The position numbers were made by a program, and so were the translations under genes. 64,000 nucleotides of DNA, taken from NCBI GenBank assembly GCA_019973155.2, contig BPQB01000005.1, positions 806,001-870,000 of the forward strand, read 5' to 3'. Shown here piece by piece: positions 21,601 to 33,665 of this stretch. Within the stretch, counting starts at the first letter, position 1, and each line of letters starts with the position of its first letter. Source of the stretch: Phanerochaete sordida. Its lineage: Eukaryota; Basidiomycota; Agaricomycetes; Polyporales; Phanerochaetaceae. The notes beneath the pieces are model-generated. The model made no database searches, was not told the DNA's origin, and saw only the letters and a list, made by a program, of their open reading frames with translations.

Positions 21601-23428
21601 TTCAGAGGTTGTTGCGTCGTCTTAGCCATCTTCTTCGCTGTTGCTGAGGATGACCTTCTGGATATAGTATCCTGGGACTGCCTAAGCGTGTTGACTTTCA
21701 ATGGGCGGGGTGGCTGAGTGGCGCGGACTTCTGCCAGGATAGAACGATGCCCTATGGGGGCAGACAATGCAGGAGGAGGTTCAGAGCCCATAGGAGGGTT
21801 GCTGAAAGAGACACGATCATCGAAGTATCCCGGGATAGCTGTAGTCTTCGCTATTGGAGACGTGCCTACTCTCTGTGACGATTAGCTAGCTGGCCTTGCA
21901 AGTTCCTGTTCGCTTACTTGCATAACGTCCGGGTCCAGAGGCCAAAAGCGCAGCGTCCTGTCTTTCGACCAGGTGATAAGTTGGAATTCAGAGTCATCTA
22001 TGGCGCATTTAGGCATGAAGCGAAGGTCGCAAGATTTTGGAAGGCAAACCTTGACCGCCCTTCCGCCAGACAAACTCCTTGACGACATCAGCATGCCCCT
22101 CGAAGCGTTCGACAGGTTCGCTGAGGTCTTGCGGCGTCCACATTTCCAGCGCCGTCTCGCCTCGCTGAGGAAGGCTGAGCACACCTTTCCCGAACGGCAG
22201 GTTTCGAGCCCGCCATATTGGGTATGAAGTATGGATGGTATACGAAGGTTCGTACAGCTCATCCGCGGTCGGAGACTGTGAGATATCCCACGCTTTGATG
22301 GTAGTGTCGAGGGAGCAGGTAACAAGTTCGTTCCGCTTGTCATGTGCCCAGTCAATGCCATAGATCTTAGCATCGTGAGCCTTGATCGTAGTCACTGGGA
22401 GCGATCCTTTCTGCAACAAATGAGCAAGTTTTTTGTAAAAGGCGAGCGATGCGTACTCGTCTATCCCAGACTAGGACTTCGTTCATGTGAGAGGAAGCTA
22501 AAATGTTTCCGTCCTGGCGATTCCATTTCACCTGCGTACCAGCAGCTACCTCGAAGTCAATATAACATAGTACGGAGTCTATCAATCTATACTCACCGTT
22601 GAAAGCACATAACCCTGTGCCAACACCCATTCAACTGAGAATCGTTTGACGCTGTTACATTCACGTACCGATAATCGGCTTCTGAGGCGTCCTCAAGTCC
22701 CAAGCCCACAACCACGAGTCTATGCCAGTACTAACCACAACATCGGGGTCGTGGAGGTGCCAGTTGATATCCGTTATCGCGCGGTAGTGCGACCGTAGAA
22801 TGTGTTCAATGGAGGTCTTCCCAGAAATATACAAATTCCAGATGAGCCTATAGCGAGGTCGAAGGCAACTTCAGTGAGTGGTGCTATGAGAAGCTCTGAA
22901 GATGCGCACAATTTCTCACTGGAAGTGGACACAATATATTCCTTCCGGGACATGTGAGGGTTCCATTGCACATCCGCGACGTCCCATGTGCCACCCTGAG
23001 GTAGAAAGCTAGCGGTGCATTAGCTCAGTACGGCAGGTGCGTGTCTGTATGTGACGGACCGAGGGACGTTGAGAGGATTCTCCAGGTCTATGATGAAGAG
23101 ACCCTTCCGACTGTCGCATGTGCATGAGTCGGCTTGTACGACACACAGAAGAGTCTAGTATGCGCACGCAGCTAGAACAACGTCACGGCTGCCGGGACTA
23201 ATGCTCATCTAAAAATGGTTTGGGTTATGAGCACACAGCGTATGGTGAGAGAATGGTCCAGGAGCCACCTCCCAAGGAGAAGCTCAGCGTGACAGCAATA
23301 ATTGAACTCACGTTACCAACAGCATCTCCAACCAGGCCTTTCATATCAATCTGCAGGCTACGACGGAAGTTACCTCCATCCTCAGGCGAAGACGGCGAGT
23401 CGGAGGTGGCCGCCTGGCTTCCGCTCAT
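18689..23428 (-). CDS. WDR59: WDR59-like GATOR2 subunit (Mtc5/Sea3)
   Basis: Subunit of the GATOR2/SEACAT complex on vacuoles, which relays amino-acid state to TORC1. 1,262 aa from 18 minus-strand exons: 23312-23428, 23168-23208, 23060-23110, 22910-23008, 22669-22847, 22597-22614, 22457-22545, 22056-22410, 21918-21997, 21313-21872, 21206-21257, 20726-21155, 20058-20673, 19916-19998, 19631-19858, 19084-19578, 18916-19035, 18689-18864. WD repeats fill about residues 40-345 (ADVQWNP, VKWNRQDGNILASS, THDVKIYG-like KAHDAKIYGIDWAHD, WSKDRTLRFW). An RWD domain starts near 548 (KRRVCTFGLHGPWGDG). The Cys/His C-terminus from 1164 (CAICSQ, CSSCGG, CLVC, HVRCW, CGCDCP) is the zinc-ribbon/RING end of this family. 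Intron 11 (21156-21205) uses a GC donor. Confidence 0.92.
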
Positions 23429-23731
23429 ACTGACGGTATTTCGGGGCTTGTCGACAGGCGCGCACTTCGAAGGCGAAAGGGAAAATCGTGCAGGGTATTG
23501 AATTAGGGACTATGTGTATTGTATGCGTTCAGTATGAGAGGTCGACATGAGGGGAGGATGTGAGGCTAAAGCTCGGGCGCCTACCACTGCCGACACCAAG
23601 CGCGCCGACCCACCTGTGGGACTCTACAAGATCATGCACAGGTCAACGAGTGCTGAGTGGTGATGTTCTATTGAATAGCTAGATAGTAATGCAAGTGTAC
23701 ATGCGAAAGCGAGATGCAGAGATAAATTACT

Positions 23732-26700
23732 CTAGGAGGTCAGAGTCTTAGATACTTTTGCCGCACCCTTCGAGACACCGTCGAGAATCTGGTAACGCGC
23801 ATCTGTGAACTTCTTTGCAACGCCAGCAAGGAACTCGGTGGTGATCTTAAGTCGAAATCATATCAGAAGAGCTCTTGCTCCAAGGCAACAGGAGTCCGCA
23901 CCTCAGAGTCCTCAAACTTCGTCCAGTGCCCGACAAATTCCGTGCGCCGATCCGCGTCCTTCTCAGCCTTCGCAAGCTTGGCCAGCTCCGTCGACATCAG
24001 CTCCAAAGCTTCGGACGCTTTCGTACGGATCTCCTTGAAGCTTTGAACAAGCTAAAATATCATTAGAGCGGTAAACATAGACCACTTCGCAGAAGACGTA
24101 CAGGTCCCAGTTTGTGGGTCTTGACGACCGCTGCAGGCTTGAACCGAGTAGTTTCAACGGTGAAAATCAGTGAAGCCTTAAGTTGTTTATTGTCAGATGA
24201 GATCGAGATTGAGCAGAGCGGGATGTGGCAAGCGTACCTCTTGAGTCAAAGTTACGATGTGGAGCAGCTCAGGCAGGAGCACGGAGCCGCTGAGAGCAGT
24301 GGTGAAGCGCTCCTTCATGTCTTCAAGCACGTCCATCAACTAGGAAAGCCTCAGGTCACCATTCTACATACCGTCGAAGAATTGCAGGGCTATTTCTGGC
24401 GGGTCTTGAACGACAGGAGGGTCACAGTCCTTCTTCACATCGCCGTTGGCACCGTTCTCGGGAAGCGTCAGGCCTTTAGGCTGATGTCCCAGTTTGAGCT
24501 CGGTTTGACGAGCAGCTTCAGCAAGGACAGCGGAAGGCGGAGGGCGAATGTAGTCGTGATGAGGTCCGAGCCATTCGGAAAGTGCGGTGGAGAACTCAAG
24601 TAGGGCTTGTTCATCCCGTGTCAGCTAAAGGAACCAATAGAGTGAGTTCACTAATATTGCGTGCGCTTGAGGTCTCTGGATGCTCACCTCCTCCAGCTCG
24701 GCCTTCGGCCGCTGCGCTAACCGATCATCCAACGACATGTTTCCTGCGGATTCCACGTGAGGCTTTGGCCGGTCGCCAATGAGCAATTTGTCCTCCACGG
24801 AGTCGTCCAAGTCGCTGGCTTGCTGGAAGGCCTTGATGTAAAACCTCAAGAAGGACGCTAGCCAACCAGACTACGCAAGGTGGAAGTGAGAAGCTAATTC
24901 TCTGGCGGAGCTGAGATCACGTACTCCGGGGATCTTGCCAAACAGCGCCGTCTGCTCCTGGAAAGAAGGCACATCTCGCGGCTGGTGGTTGGGGATAACA
25001 GTGAAGTCCCGGTTATCATGATGGACTACAACTGGTGAGCTCACACGAAACGTTGTTCAAGACGTAGTACTCACTACGGTCGAAGATGAACTTGAGCTCG
25101 ATAAGCTCCATGTCCACCAAGTCCGATGAGATAGGCTCGTGGGCCAGGCGCATCCGGACATGCTCCATTTTCATCAGATCACGTTGCAGAGAGTTGTCCA
25201 GCCTGTCCTCGAGTGTGACGAAGTCTGGAATCTGGCCAGCAGATCATGAACTACAGATCCACGAAGCCGGGAGAGATCAAACATACCTGCGAATACTTCT
25301 CTGCGTAGAAGGCCCGAACTACGAATTCAGCCGTCTGGGATGGAGGCTTCAGACGCACATCAATAGAAGCATTTCTTGGTTCAACTTACATCGGTCGAAT
25401 TGCTCAAGTAGATCTGGCTAGCCTCCATGCACTCGGAGGAGTATGTGAGGTCACCCAAGCTCGACAGGGAGAACGTGGACGCCCTGGAGAGAATGAGGTA
25501 GGACAGGGTGTCAGTCTGCACTTGTTTGACATTCAGGAGGCGGTAGTGCTCAAGCGCGAGTGACGGTGCTCCTGCCATTCCGACTGAGTCTTGGACAACG
25601 AAATAGAACTTCGAAACACGGACCGAGGATGTGGTATATTCTGATGAGCATGATGCGGACGACGTAGCTGTGCTTGCTCTTGCTCGACGCAAGCTCAAGA
25701 ATAGCTACGGCCCTGTGGAGGTAGCTCAGGTCACCGGTGAGCTTCCATAAGTTAGTGTATGCGTGACCAGCCAGAACAGCCAAGTCGTCGGAAGGTTGCA
25801 GTTCTGTGTCCGGTAGGTTCTTGCCATGGGCAAGGCCTTGCAGATAGTACTGCACGTATTGAGTAGCCCTTGCATTCTCGAGTTCCGGAGTAAGTAGCTC
25901 TTGCGTGAGATTGTAGCGGAGAAGCTTCAATGCGTTGATCGCCCGCCGGAGAGCTTCCGGATTGGCCTATGTGAGGTGGGTTGGCGGGTTGCACAGTAGA
26001 TAAATGGAAAGGACGTACCACTGATGTCTGCTTCTCGAGAAGGCTAGTCCACCGTGTAGCATGTTGGCCAGAGAATTGGATATACGGGACGAGGTCCTCG
26101 AAGCAGCACGCTTTGTCACCGAACCGTTCGAAGTATGACTCGGCAAGTGTGTAAATAGCGTCAGGATCTGCAAAACATGTTAATATGTCTGCATAGCAAC
26201 TGGTAATGGGCACACACCTGTCGCAAGTCCGTGCGCCACACAACGCTTCTCGAGCTCAAGTAACGCCAATGGACCGGAGCGATCTTGTGTACCATCCTTA
26301 TCAGCGATCTGTGCAAGGAACTCTTTCGTCTTGCTAACATGGTGACGACATGCTTGCTTGTCCTCGTCACTTGGCTCAGCGGTAGACGTGACGTCCGAGA
26401 AGGTGGCGTCAAGCACAGACAGAAATTCCAGCCAGTTGCGATCGCTGTATAACGTGAGCACAAGCTGACGGGTATAGAGCTATCTGCGCGACGCACTCCT
26501 TCTCCCGTATCCGCTGCTGTGCGCGTTCACCTTCCTCCTTTACGTCTCCCTTGGCTCTCCAGATCTCGCGCCTGAGTTCGTCAATTGTCAGATTGGTGTT
26601 GCAGATACTTTGGCCAATCTCGCTGGATAGGAGCGCAGTTGCATCGTCCCAGAGTTCAAGCTCCTTTAGGATCGTGAGGTGGACGTAAAAGCGGTCTGCG

Positions 26701-27548
26701 CTGAAGAAGGACGGTGTTTGCGCAGAAGATATCAGGCGATGGGCGAGCTTATACAGGACAGGGCGAAGGGCTGGCTGAGTTGTCTGATCGTTGGCCTGTA
26801 GGAAGAAAACGTCAGTGGGAGGCGAAGGTACTAATGAACGACATCACCTGTAAGACAGCGCAGAAAATGCTCCAATACAGGTAGCGCTCCTCTTTGAACA
26901 GCTTGTGCATCTTTGTTGCGACCTGGACCGCAAAACGGCCAGTCAAAATGGGTGAGGTAGGCCGAGGAAAGGGTGGACGCACCTGCTGAGCAGACTTCCA
27001 GTTGCCTGTCCTAGCATTGGCGGAGAACGTCTGGGCACCTAGGTCTTCGTTACTGGGCTGCTGCTTCCAAGCAGAATCGTACATTGTGATGATGTCCAAG
27101 TCTGCAGGCTTCGTTAAGCGTGTCACAGAGCATAGCCAGGTTGCACTCACGTCGCCCGAGTCCTCGGAGTACATGGGAAAGCGCGGACAGTGTCGCTTCG
27201 TCCGACGGCTTTGACGCGAGGACTTCGTCACAGAGGTAGAGCGACTCTTCAACCTTTTGAGACCTCACAAGAGCCAACGCTTTCAAAGCCTAGCCATGGA
27301 CGCGTCGTCAGTCCCAACCAAGCGCACACAGTCACGCACACACGTACCTTGACTAGGTCGTTTTTCGGCTGCTTCTTCAGCAGCTTGTTGCACGCCACGA
27401 TGGCTGACTTATTAGAACCGGTGTCAATCGCATCTGCAGGTCAGAGTATAAAGAAACAATATACGATGAATAGTCCGTAGCAAAAGAGGGCAAGGGAAAC
27501 AAGCGGACCGTAAATTGGACGGATCTGGCGGTCGAAGGTAGCTGACAT
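23732..27548 (-). CDS. NAA25: NatB N-terminal acetyltransferase auxiliary subunit (NAA25/Mdm20)
   Basis: TPR scaffold that anchors the catalytic Naa20 to ribosomes for acetylating Met-Asp/Glu/Asn N-termini. 946 aa from 19 minus-strand exons, in order 27509-27548, 27348-27433, 27151-27289, 26983-27101, 26848-26922, 26497-26795, 26218-26444, 26019-26167, 25624-25966, 25390-25583, 25287-25334, 25075-25231, 24925-25031, 24688-24870, 24372-24624, 24238-24320, 24102-24176, 23902-24051, 23732-23845. The N-terminal TPR region reads KKQPKNDLVKALKALALVRS. The central Mdm20 signature includes ALEHYRLLNVKQVQTDTLSY. Near residue 640 is VVHHDNRDFTVIPNHQP. The 40-nt intron 25584-25623 is among the shortest in the window. 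Confidence 0.9.
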
Positions 27549-27855
27549 CTCGGTCGGATGGATACGTCGAGCGTGAGCTGCGCGCGAATAGTCGGATGGT
27601 CGAGGTTGCCAGCAAGTCAAGCGAGAGCTGGCGGGGTCGTGGCTGGCTCGTGTGGGGAACTGAGAAGCGGGATCGAGATGCAGTGCCGATTTTTTGGGAG
27701 CGCCGTGCTCTGCTTCCTTCCCGCGTCCCGCCGACGCAGGCAGCTTAAACTTCTGTTCCTTACCCTGTCCAACCGCGAGCTTGAACCTTTCGGACGTTCG
27801 GCTTGAGCAGGCACAGGGATATTACAAAGCGCAAGTTAAGTTACTTGTCTTGTAC
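27549..27855. promoter_or_regulatory. Divergent promoter region NAA25 / NCE101
   Basis: 307 bp between the two start codons, so both genes must be driven from here. No consensus TATA box stands out on either side. Confidence 0.4.
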
Positions 27856-28139
27856 ATGGCTCCCTTGCTATCGCGGTACGAACGACTAGTCATTTACCGT
27901 CTCTGTATGCCTAACCCGGTTTCTTGGCAAGCGGCCTCGACCCTCTACTCGGTGTGTTCACAGGAGTATTTGCGTACTACCTGTACGAGAACAACCCGCG
28001 CACCGCACCAGTGGCAGGTGACCGTTTGCTGGAGCTCGTCAAGTGGAAGCGGGACAAAATGAGGAGAGAGGAGGAAGAGAAAGATGATGTAGATGAGAAT
28101 GTACTGACGGCCGCTGTTACGGAGGCGGAGAAAGCATAG
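27856..28139 (+). CDS. NCE101: NCE101-like small membrane protein
   Basis: Short protein of 75 aa in two exons (27856-27875, 27932-28139) that matches the pattern of yeast non-classical export protein 1. It has one TM helix near the N-terminus (LDPLLGVFTGVFAYYLYE) directly followed by NNPRTAPVAGDRLLELVKWK. The tail is longer and more acidic than in yeast (REEEEKDDVDEN). The yeast protein was linked to export of proteins without signal peptides, but its mechanism is unresolved. The first exon encodes only seven residues, so ORF-based annotation would miss the real N-terminus. Confidence 0.82.
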
Positions 28140-28245
28140 ATTGGGCGAAAGACAGACTGCGGTGGGCCTCTAGGTACGTACACGGTTCGCGAAATGTTGA
28201 CCGCTACAATTGTGTGGTCTGTCAAACGCGTGATACTGACGCGAT

Positions 28246-28787
28246 CTATTGAAGCAGAAGAGTCCGAACCACTGCCATAATCCCGTGAAACATTCGCCGC
28301 TCATGTTCACTCAATGACTCGCCGCCCTCCGCTCCGGGAACCGGACGCAAGGCAATGGAAACGATGATGGCTCGTCTACTGTCACCCACCAGACCATCTG
28401 CGCTAGATGTCCACACGAGCGTCGCCACTTGTGCCGCGTAAAGCGAATGTAAGGTCTGCAGGTGCTCAGTTGGAGCGTTTCCCAGCAGAGGCGTAAGGTG
28501 GATGGAGGGTGGTGGCGGCGGCAGTGGTACCTCTGACGAATCTGCGGGAAGAGCTGGTGGGGGGATCAAAGGAGTGGCATCGGGGATTGTTGCCTCAATC
28601 TGGGGAACATTATGAGCACGAACGAACTCAGGCTGTGACAAGCCTTTACCAGTGTCCCAGCCTTCCCCAGCTGCGTTATAATGACCATCACTCTATCCGC
28701 GAATCGCTGGATGATTACATCTGTGCTGATGCCCTCGATAGAGGCTGAGCTTTGTGATGTGGAGGAGATGCTGGTCGTGGTCGCCAT
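28246..28787 (-). CDS. Proteasome assembly chaperone 3-like (PSMG3/Poc3)
   Basis: Protein of 163 aa in two minus-strand exons (28650-28787, 28246-28599). PAC3 pairs with PAC4 to guide alpha-ring assembly of the 20S proteasome. The first exon ends with the most conserved part, GISTDVIIQRFADRVMVIITQLGKAGTL, shown here only as the pattern TDVIIQRFADRVMVIITQLG. The second exon has a Pro-rich insert, then TEHLQTLHSLYAAQVATLVW and a final helix. Similarity to PSMG3 is clear in the N-terminal half and weaker after the insert. It is head-to-head with MED16 across 180 bp. Confidence 0.7.
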
Positions 28788-28967
28788 TGTGGGCAGAGCT
28801 CAAGGAGGACTCAGACTGGGCGGAATATTCGATGGCTATTTGATCTAATCAGTCACTTGAGTTCCTTGAGATCATCTTATCTTATCTGCCTTCAATGACC
28901 AAGCGCGGCCTGATGATCGAACCTGAGCTGCATCCTGAACGTGAACCACGACCTCATACGTCCGGCC

Positions 28968-31900
28968 ATGCAAGACAGTCAATCATCGAAAGGCAAAGCT
29001 CGAGAGGAGCCGCATTGGCAGCTAGGCTGGTGGGAGCTGACCCCATTAGTCGATGGCTTGAAGAAGTATGCGGTTCAGTATCATAGCGAGTCGACCGCTG
29101 ACGGCTTTCCAGACCTATAGTCTGGTCTCGGTCATCCGTGATCTATGCAGCGCACCCGACGCAACCTACGGTGACGGCTAGGCACTTCCCTTCCTCGCGG
29201 CAGTTCATCGTTCCCTGGCCCCAGCCAATAGCCAACAACCCTGCGGTGTATGAACCGCCTACGGTCATCGCCGTGAGTCCAGCAGAGGATTGGCTATTCG
29301 CATATTCCCCAGGACAAGGCAAAGACGGCGTTGGCTGCATATGGAAGCGCGGAGATCAACTAGAATCATGGGCCATCCACGAATACTTTACCTACTCCAA
29401 ATACACCGGAGTCGTCAGTGCAGAATGGATTTCATCTGAGCGATCCGTGAGTCCAAAGCTCAACAGTGACTATAGTCCTTTGAACGTGACCTGGCACACT
29501 AGTGGATGGTCGGTGATCATGGCGTACCTTTCCGGCTACCGCTGCGAGGACCAACTCTTGTGGACGGGCCAGCGCTTTTCCTTGTGACTGAATCGCACGA
29601 GGTTCATATCCATTGCACGACCCTCAGCAAACCTTTCAAGGGATCGCTGCTATCACCGTCTCGTCCTACACCCACGCTTAACTCGTATGATGACCCAGCC
29701 AACGGCTCGACCCCTTCGCGACAGGAGGATAAGGCTGACCGCTACGGTGGAAGACGCATCTGTGTGCAGGCCTCCATCGGACTATGCCACAACGGTAAGT
29801 CCAAGGATTCGATCTGTTTAACACGCTCACGCAGCTCTGCAGATCCCTTTGTCGCTGTCGCAATACGTTCCAAGCTGCTGCCGCCTGCTGACGTAAATGG
29901 TCCACCACGCGACGACATCGGCCTGGATATCTCACTGGACATGCCGAGCACCTCGGCTCAGCCGGATACTGACGGTGCAGCGGAATGGGAGCGTTGGGGA
30001 GGCGAGGAAACCATTAATATCACTTTCGTTGCTCTCAAAATGGGACCTGGCATGCTCGGTACAAAATCAGTCATGACGCTCTACTATCAGCACACTCACG
30101 AGCGTGTCTAGCGGTTTACGTGAGGCCTCTGCCAACACCAGATTCGTTGAAAGTGCCTGTCTCGGACATGCGCTTCTTCGCCTTCCCTCCCGAGATTACA
30201 CCTCCGAGCCCCACAATCACTAGGGATCCGCGTAGACCGGCGAAGAGCAACGGCATGTCTGAACACGGTTCGCTGTTCCTCGCAGTGAGCTATCTCGATT
30301 TCGACGACTGTATGTTCCTCCGAACACTTCACTCGCTTTGACATGCATTCATCTAAATTGATCACAGTCTCGTCGCTGCCGAAATCTCACCTCTCGCTGT
30401 ACTCATTTTCTGAACCGATGCAACGAGTGAGTTTTCGGTGTTATCGATGCTAATTTGCTGCTCAATCCCGTAGACATGTCGCCTTGAACACACTCGCACC
30501 TTTGACTCTGGTGTATTAGCCTTTCTAGCGCCTGCACCCGCAAGATTGCGCATCATAGCAGGCTTCCTCGACTCAACAGGTCTGAATCCGCGGCACACAG
30601 GCAAGCACAAGGAAATACGTATCGGGAGCACAAGCGTACTCTCCATGTAAGTCGATCAGATCAGAGTCATGGACATCCATGCTGAGTCTACTGCAGACCT
30701 GACCTGAAGTCTGATCCTCAATGGGAGACTTCGCCCTTGTTATGTCCAGCCGACGGCATGGGAAGGGATGGTCAGTCTCTTTCCTTATGATATGCGACTC
30801 CGAACGCATTGTTGATGATCTACAGTTCCTGTTGGAATCAGTGTGTCACCCAACCAAACCTATATATGCAGCATATCTTCGACACCGTCGATCTTGCAGG
30901 GCCCTCGGGTGTCCGTGCAGCCTATTCCGCACTCCCTGCCGCCCACTCAAGGGAGCCTCGTCTCGACTCCTGGCAGACACGAGCTCTCCCGAGCTCTCAT
31001 ATCAGCTATACTGTCTAGGCGGTCGCCTTCAGACGTGATACGTTCGCTCTCGCCGCCCATGGTGCTCATACCAGCAGTTGAGATGATCCTATTCGAAACC
31101 GCGACGGCATTAGAGGCATGCACGAACGGATTACAGCAGGCATGGTACGACGAGCTTCTCGGTGTCATGACCGAAATATACCTGTACGACCTGCGTTTCT
31201 TCCTCTGGTCTACATGAAGCTGACGTACGACGCAGCGCTCGTTCCCAAGCAGAAGACGAAGAGTCCTCCAAGCGCGCACTGACCGCTCGCTGGAAGACGG
31301 CGCACGACATGTGCTCGGTCGTGGCCCTGAATAGCGCCTTTGACGATTGCCGGGACGGTGACGCCTATGATCTGGGTTGGTTCCGCTGGTAGCCAAAACA
31401 TCACAAGTCTCAGCTGATGATTTTCGCAGATGCTGTATGGCAGTTAGTTGGCTTAAGCCGATGGCTCGTTAGTTTGTTGGAGAGACTTCTGGTGCGGTGT
31501 GTCTATGTTGGAGACCCAGAAGTGTCTTCGAAGCCAAGTTCTGCTCCTGGCACTCCCGGAAAATCTTCCACAGAAATTGACGTGTGGCTCTCTCCCGATG
31601 GTGAGTATTCTCTACGTTTCACTAGATCCTATAGTGATCCTGTCTGTAGCGTCGATTCTCCTGCATCTTCTCCACCCATATGCGTTGCAGAACCTGAGAG
31701 ACGCTATCGCACACGTCAGACGCTTCCGCGACGAGCTTGACCCGCTGCCACCGAAGGGCGAAAGCGCACAAATTGCGAAGGACATCCTGATGGACGCCGC
31801 CGATTCGTCCGGGGTAGATTTGCAGAAACTCTTGTCGACTTTGGACGAGATCAAGAATATGCTCAAGTATTCGGGTATGTTTCCCCCAGAAAATGTTCAG

Positions 31901-32304
31901 CATCGGGCTGACGTCTCTGTATAGCCGAGGAACAGCGAAGGTGTCTCATTAAATGCTCTCTGTTGCCCTCGTCGATCCCAGTCATACGTGGAGCTGTCGA
32001 GAAGATCCTGTCGAGTTCAATCATCGACAGGCCCAAGCTCTTCATCAAGCCTTCCGAGCTCGTCGATGGGGTTACACGGCTCTCGCTGTCCGACCGGCTC
32101 AAGGACCGAGACACTGATGTGGTATCGAAGGGACTGCTCCTTCATCCCGGCCTAGATGTCGTTTGTATGCGCTGTGGAGGGAGAAGTGAGGTGGGGTCGA
32201 GCCAAGTGACAGGGCATGTATCGCAGAATTGGAGGGCTTGGGAGCAGACGTGGGCCTCGCGTTGTGTGTGCGGAGGTGGATGGATGCGGGTGTCAGTATT
32301 GTAG
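28968..32304 (+). CDS. MED16: Mediator complex subunit 16 (Med16/Sin4)
   Basis: Tail-module Mediator subunit of 905 aa that links activators to RNA polymerase II. Thirteen exons: 28968-29065, 29113-29446, 29503-29794, 29843-30058, 30112-30309, 30368-30426, 30474-30646, 30697-30770, 30826-31183, 31236-31375, 31430-31600, 31650-31874, 31925-32304. Start chosen at 28968 because it opens WQLGWWELTPLVDGLKK and joins in frame. The N-terminal half is a beta-propeller-like region (VIAVSPAEDWLFAYSPG, ALFLVTESHEVHIH, VPVGISVSPNQTYICSI). The C-terminal half is helical (ARWKTAHDMCSVVALNSAFD, DAVWQLVGLSRWLV). It ends in a Cys-pair module, CMRCGG and CVCGGGW, with conserved Trp residues between. Each junction preserves phase; the family call rests on overall pattern. 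Confidence 0.83.
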
Positions 32305-32490
32305 TCTCCGTATGCCATTCGTAGAGACTTTCCATACGTGGTCAAAGGGGAACAGCCGTGAGCGCCCATAAGCGCCCATGGAAGCAAGCGTGGGAACGCT
32401 GATCGAGAAACTGCATAGTCCGGCAAGCCACCAAACCCTGCCTCAGACCTCGACTACCGGCAAGAGTACGTAGTCCCGCAAGATCCCCTA

Positions 32491-33665
32491 ATGGCCCCCT
32501 CCACTACGTGCGTAGTACCACTGCAATCTACTGCTTTCTGCGAGTCTAACGAGGGTGAATTTATGCTAGCGTCCCGTCCGTCGCGGTTCGTGCACCCGAT
32601 TGATGGCAAAGTTTGCCAGTGTAGCTGACTGCGTCTTGCGTTGGGCTGCGTAGGACGTTGAAGTCCCGGAGACTATCCTCAAGAAGCGCAAGCAGAACGA
32701 AAAGGCCCGGGAGGAGCGCCTGGCGGCTGCGACCGCTGCTCGCAAGGTGAGCTCACGTTCAGTGACTTTGGGCGTACTTCCTTTGCGCTGCTATGATGCA
32801 TACTACCATTTTTCTTGGCTAGTTGAGGTTTCACTTCTACAATGTTGCCAGAAATTAACCATCTTTCGGGACTGAGCTTCGACATATTCTGCAACCTTTG
32901 TGAAACAATTGTACTGACAGCGTTTCTCTCAGGCATCCAAGGCCAAGCGCAAAGTCATCTTCAAGCGTGCTGAGAAGTACGTGAAGGAGTACCTGACCGC
33001 CGAGAAGGAGGAGATCCGCCTGAAGCGGGCTGCCCGTGCTTCGGGTGACTTCTACGTCCCCGCCCAGGCGAAGGTCTACTTCGTCATCCGTATCCGGGGG
33101 TGCGTTAATCTCCCTTGACTGCTCGTTTCTGGCGTTGACCATGGCATACGTAGTATCAACGAGATTGCTCCCAAGCCCCGCAAGATTCTCCAGCTCCTCC
33201 GCCTTCTGCAGATCAACAACGGCGTTTTCGTCAAGGTCACAAAGGCGACTGAGCAGATGCTCCGTCTCGTTGAGCCTTACGTTACTTACGGGTGCGTGAA
33301 AACAGCACTTGCCGAAAAACAAACAAACTAACTCTATGCCCAGCGAGCCCAACCTGAAGTCCGTTCGCGAGCTTATCTACAAGCGTGGGTACGGCAAGGT
33401 CGACAAGCAGCGCATCCCCCTCGCGAACAACCAGGTCATCGAGGAGGTGCTCGGCAAGAACGACATCCTCTCCGTTGAGGACCTCGTCCACGAGATCTTC
33501 ACCGCTGGCCCCAACTTCAAGCAGGCCAACAACTTCCTCTGGCCGTTCAAGCTCTCCAACCCCACTGGTGGCTGGAGGACACGCAAGTTCAAGCACTTCA
33601 TCGAGGGCGGTGACTTCGGCAACCGGGAAACCAACATCAACAAGCTCATCCGCCAGATGAACTAG
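32491..33665 (+). CDS. RPL7: 60S ribosomal protein L7 (uL30)
   Basis: Large-subunit ribosomal protein, 246 aa, near the yeast length. Exons: 32491-32511, 32654-32746, 32933-33099, 33154-33291, 33344-33665. Nearly every position is familiar: [54 protein letters not shown] and the end [15 protein letters not shown]. The seven-codon first exon (MAPSTTC) is the least certain part; it is the best phase-0 ATG exon with a GT donor before the acceptor at 32653. Intron 2 is 186 nt, far above the local norm, because it appears to host a snoRNA. The gene starts 186 bp after the MED16 stop. Confidence 0.95.
32791..32877 (+). ncRNA. Intronic C/D-box snoRNA (snR39/snR39B/snR59-like)
   Basis: Lies inside RPL7 intron 2. 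A C-box-like ATGATGC (32793-32799, one mismatch to RTGATGA) and a D box CTGA (32872-32875) are about 75 nt apart. The bases just before the D box (32858-32870) are complementary over 13 positions to the universally conserved 25S/28S rRNA word CCCGAAAGATGGT. The D+5 rule points to methylation of the G in CCCG. From memory, yeast RPL7A and RPL7B introns host snR39 and snR59, which target this same rRNA stretch, and snR39B targets the neighbouring G805. The terminal stem is weak. Exact ends are estimates. Confidence 0.7.

Noticed and set aside
24340..24371. 32-nt intron in NAA25 joining at an earlier AG
   Set aside because: It breaks the reading frame; the 51-nt intron 24321-24371 restores the family sequence FFDDMKERF.
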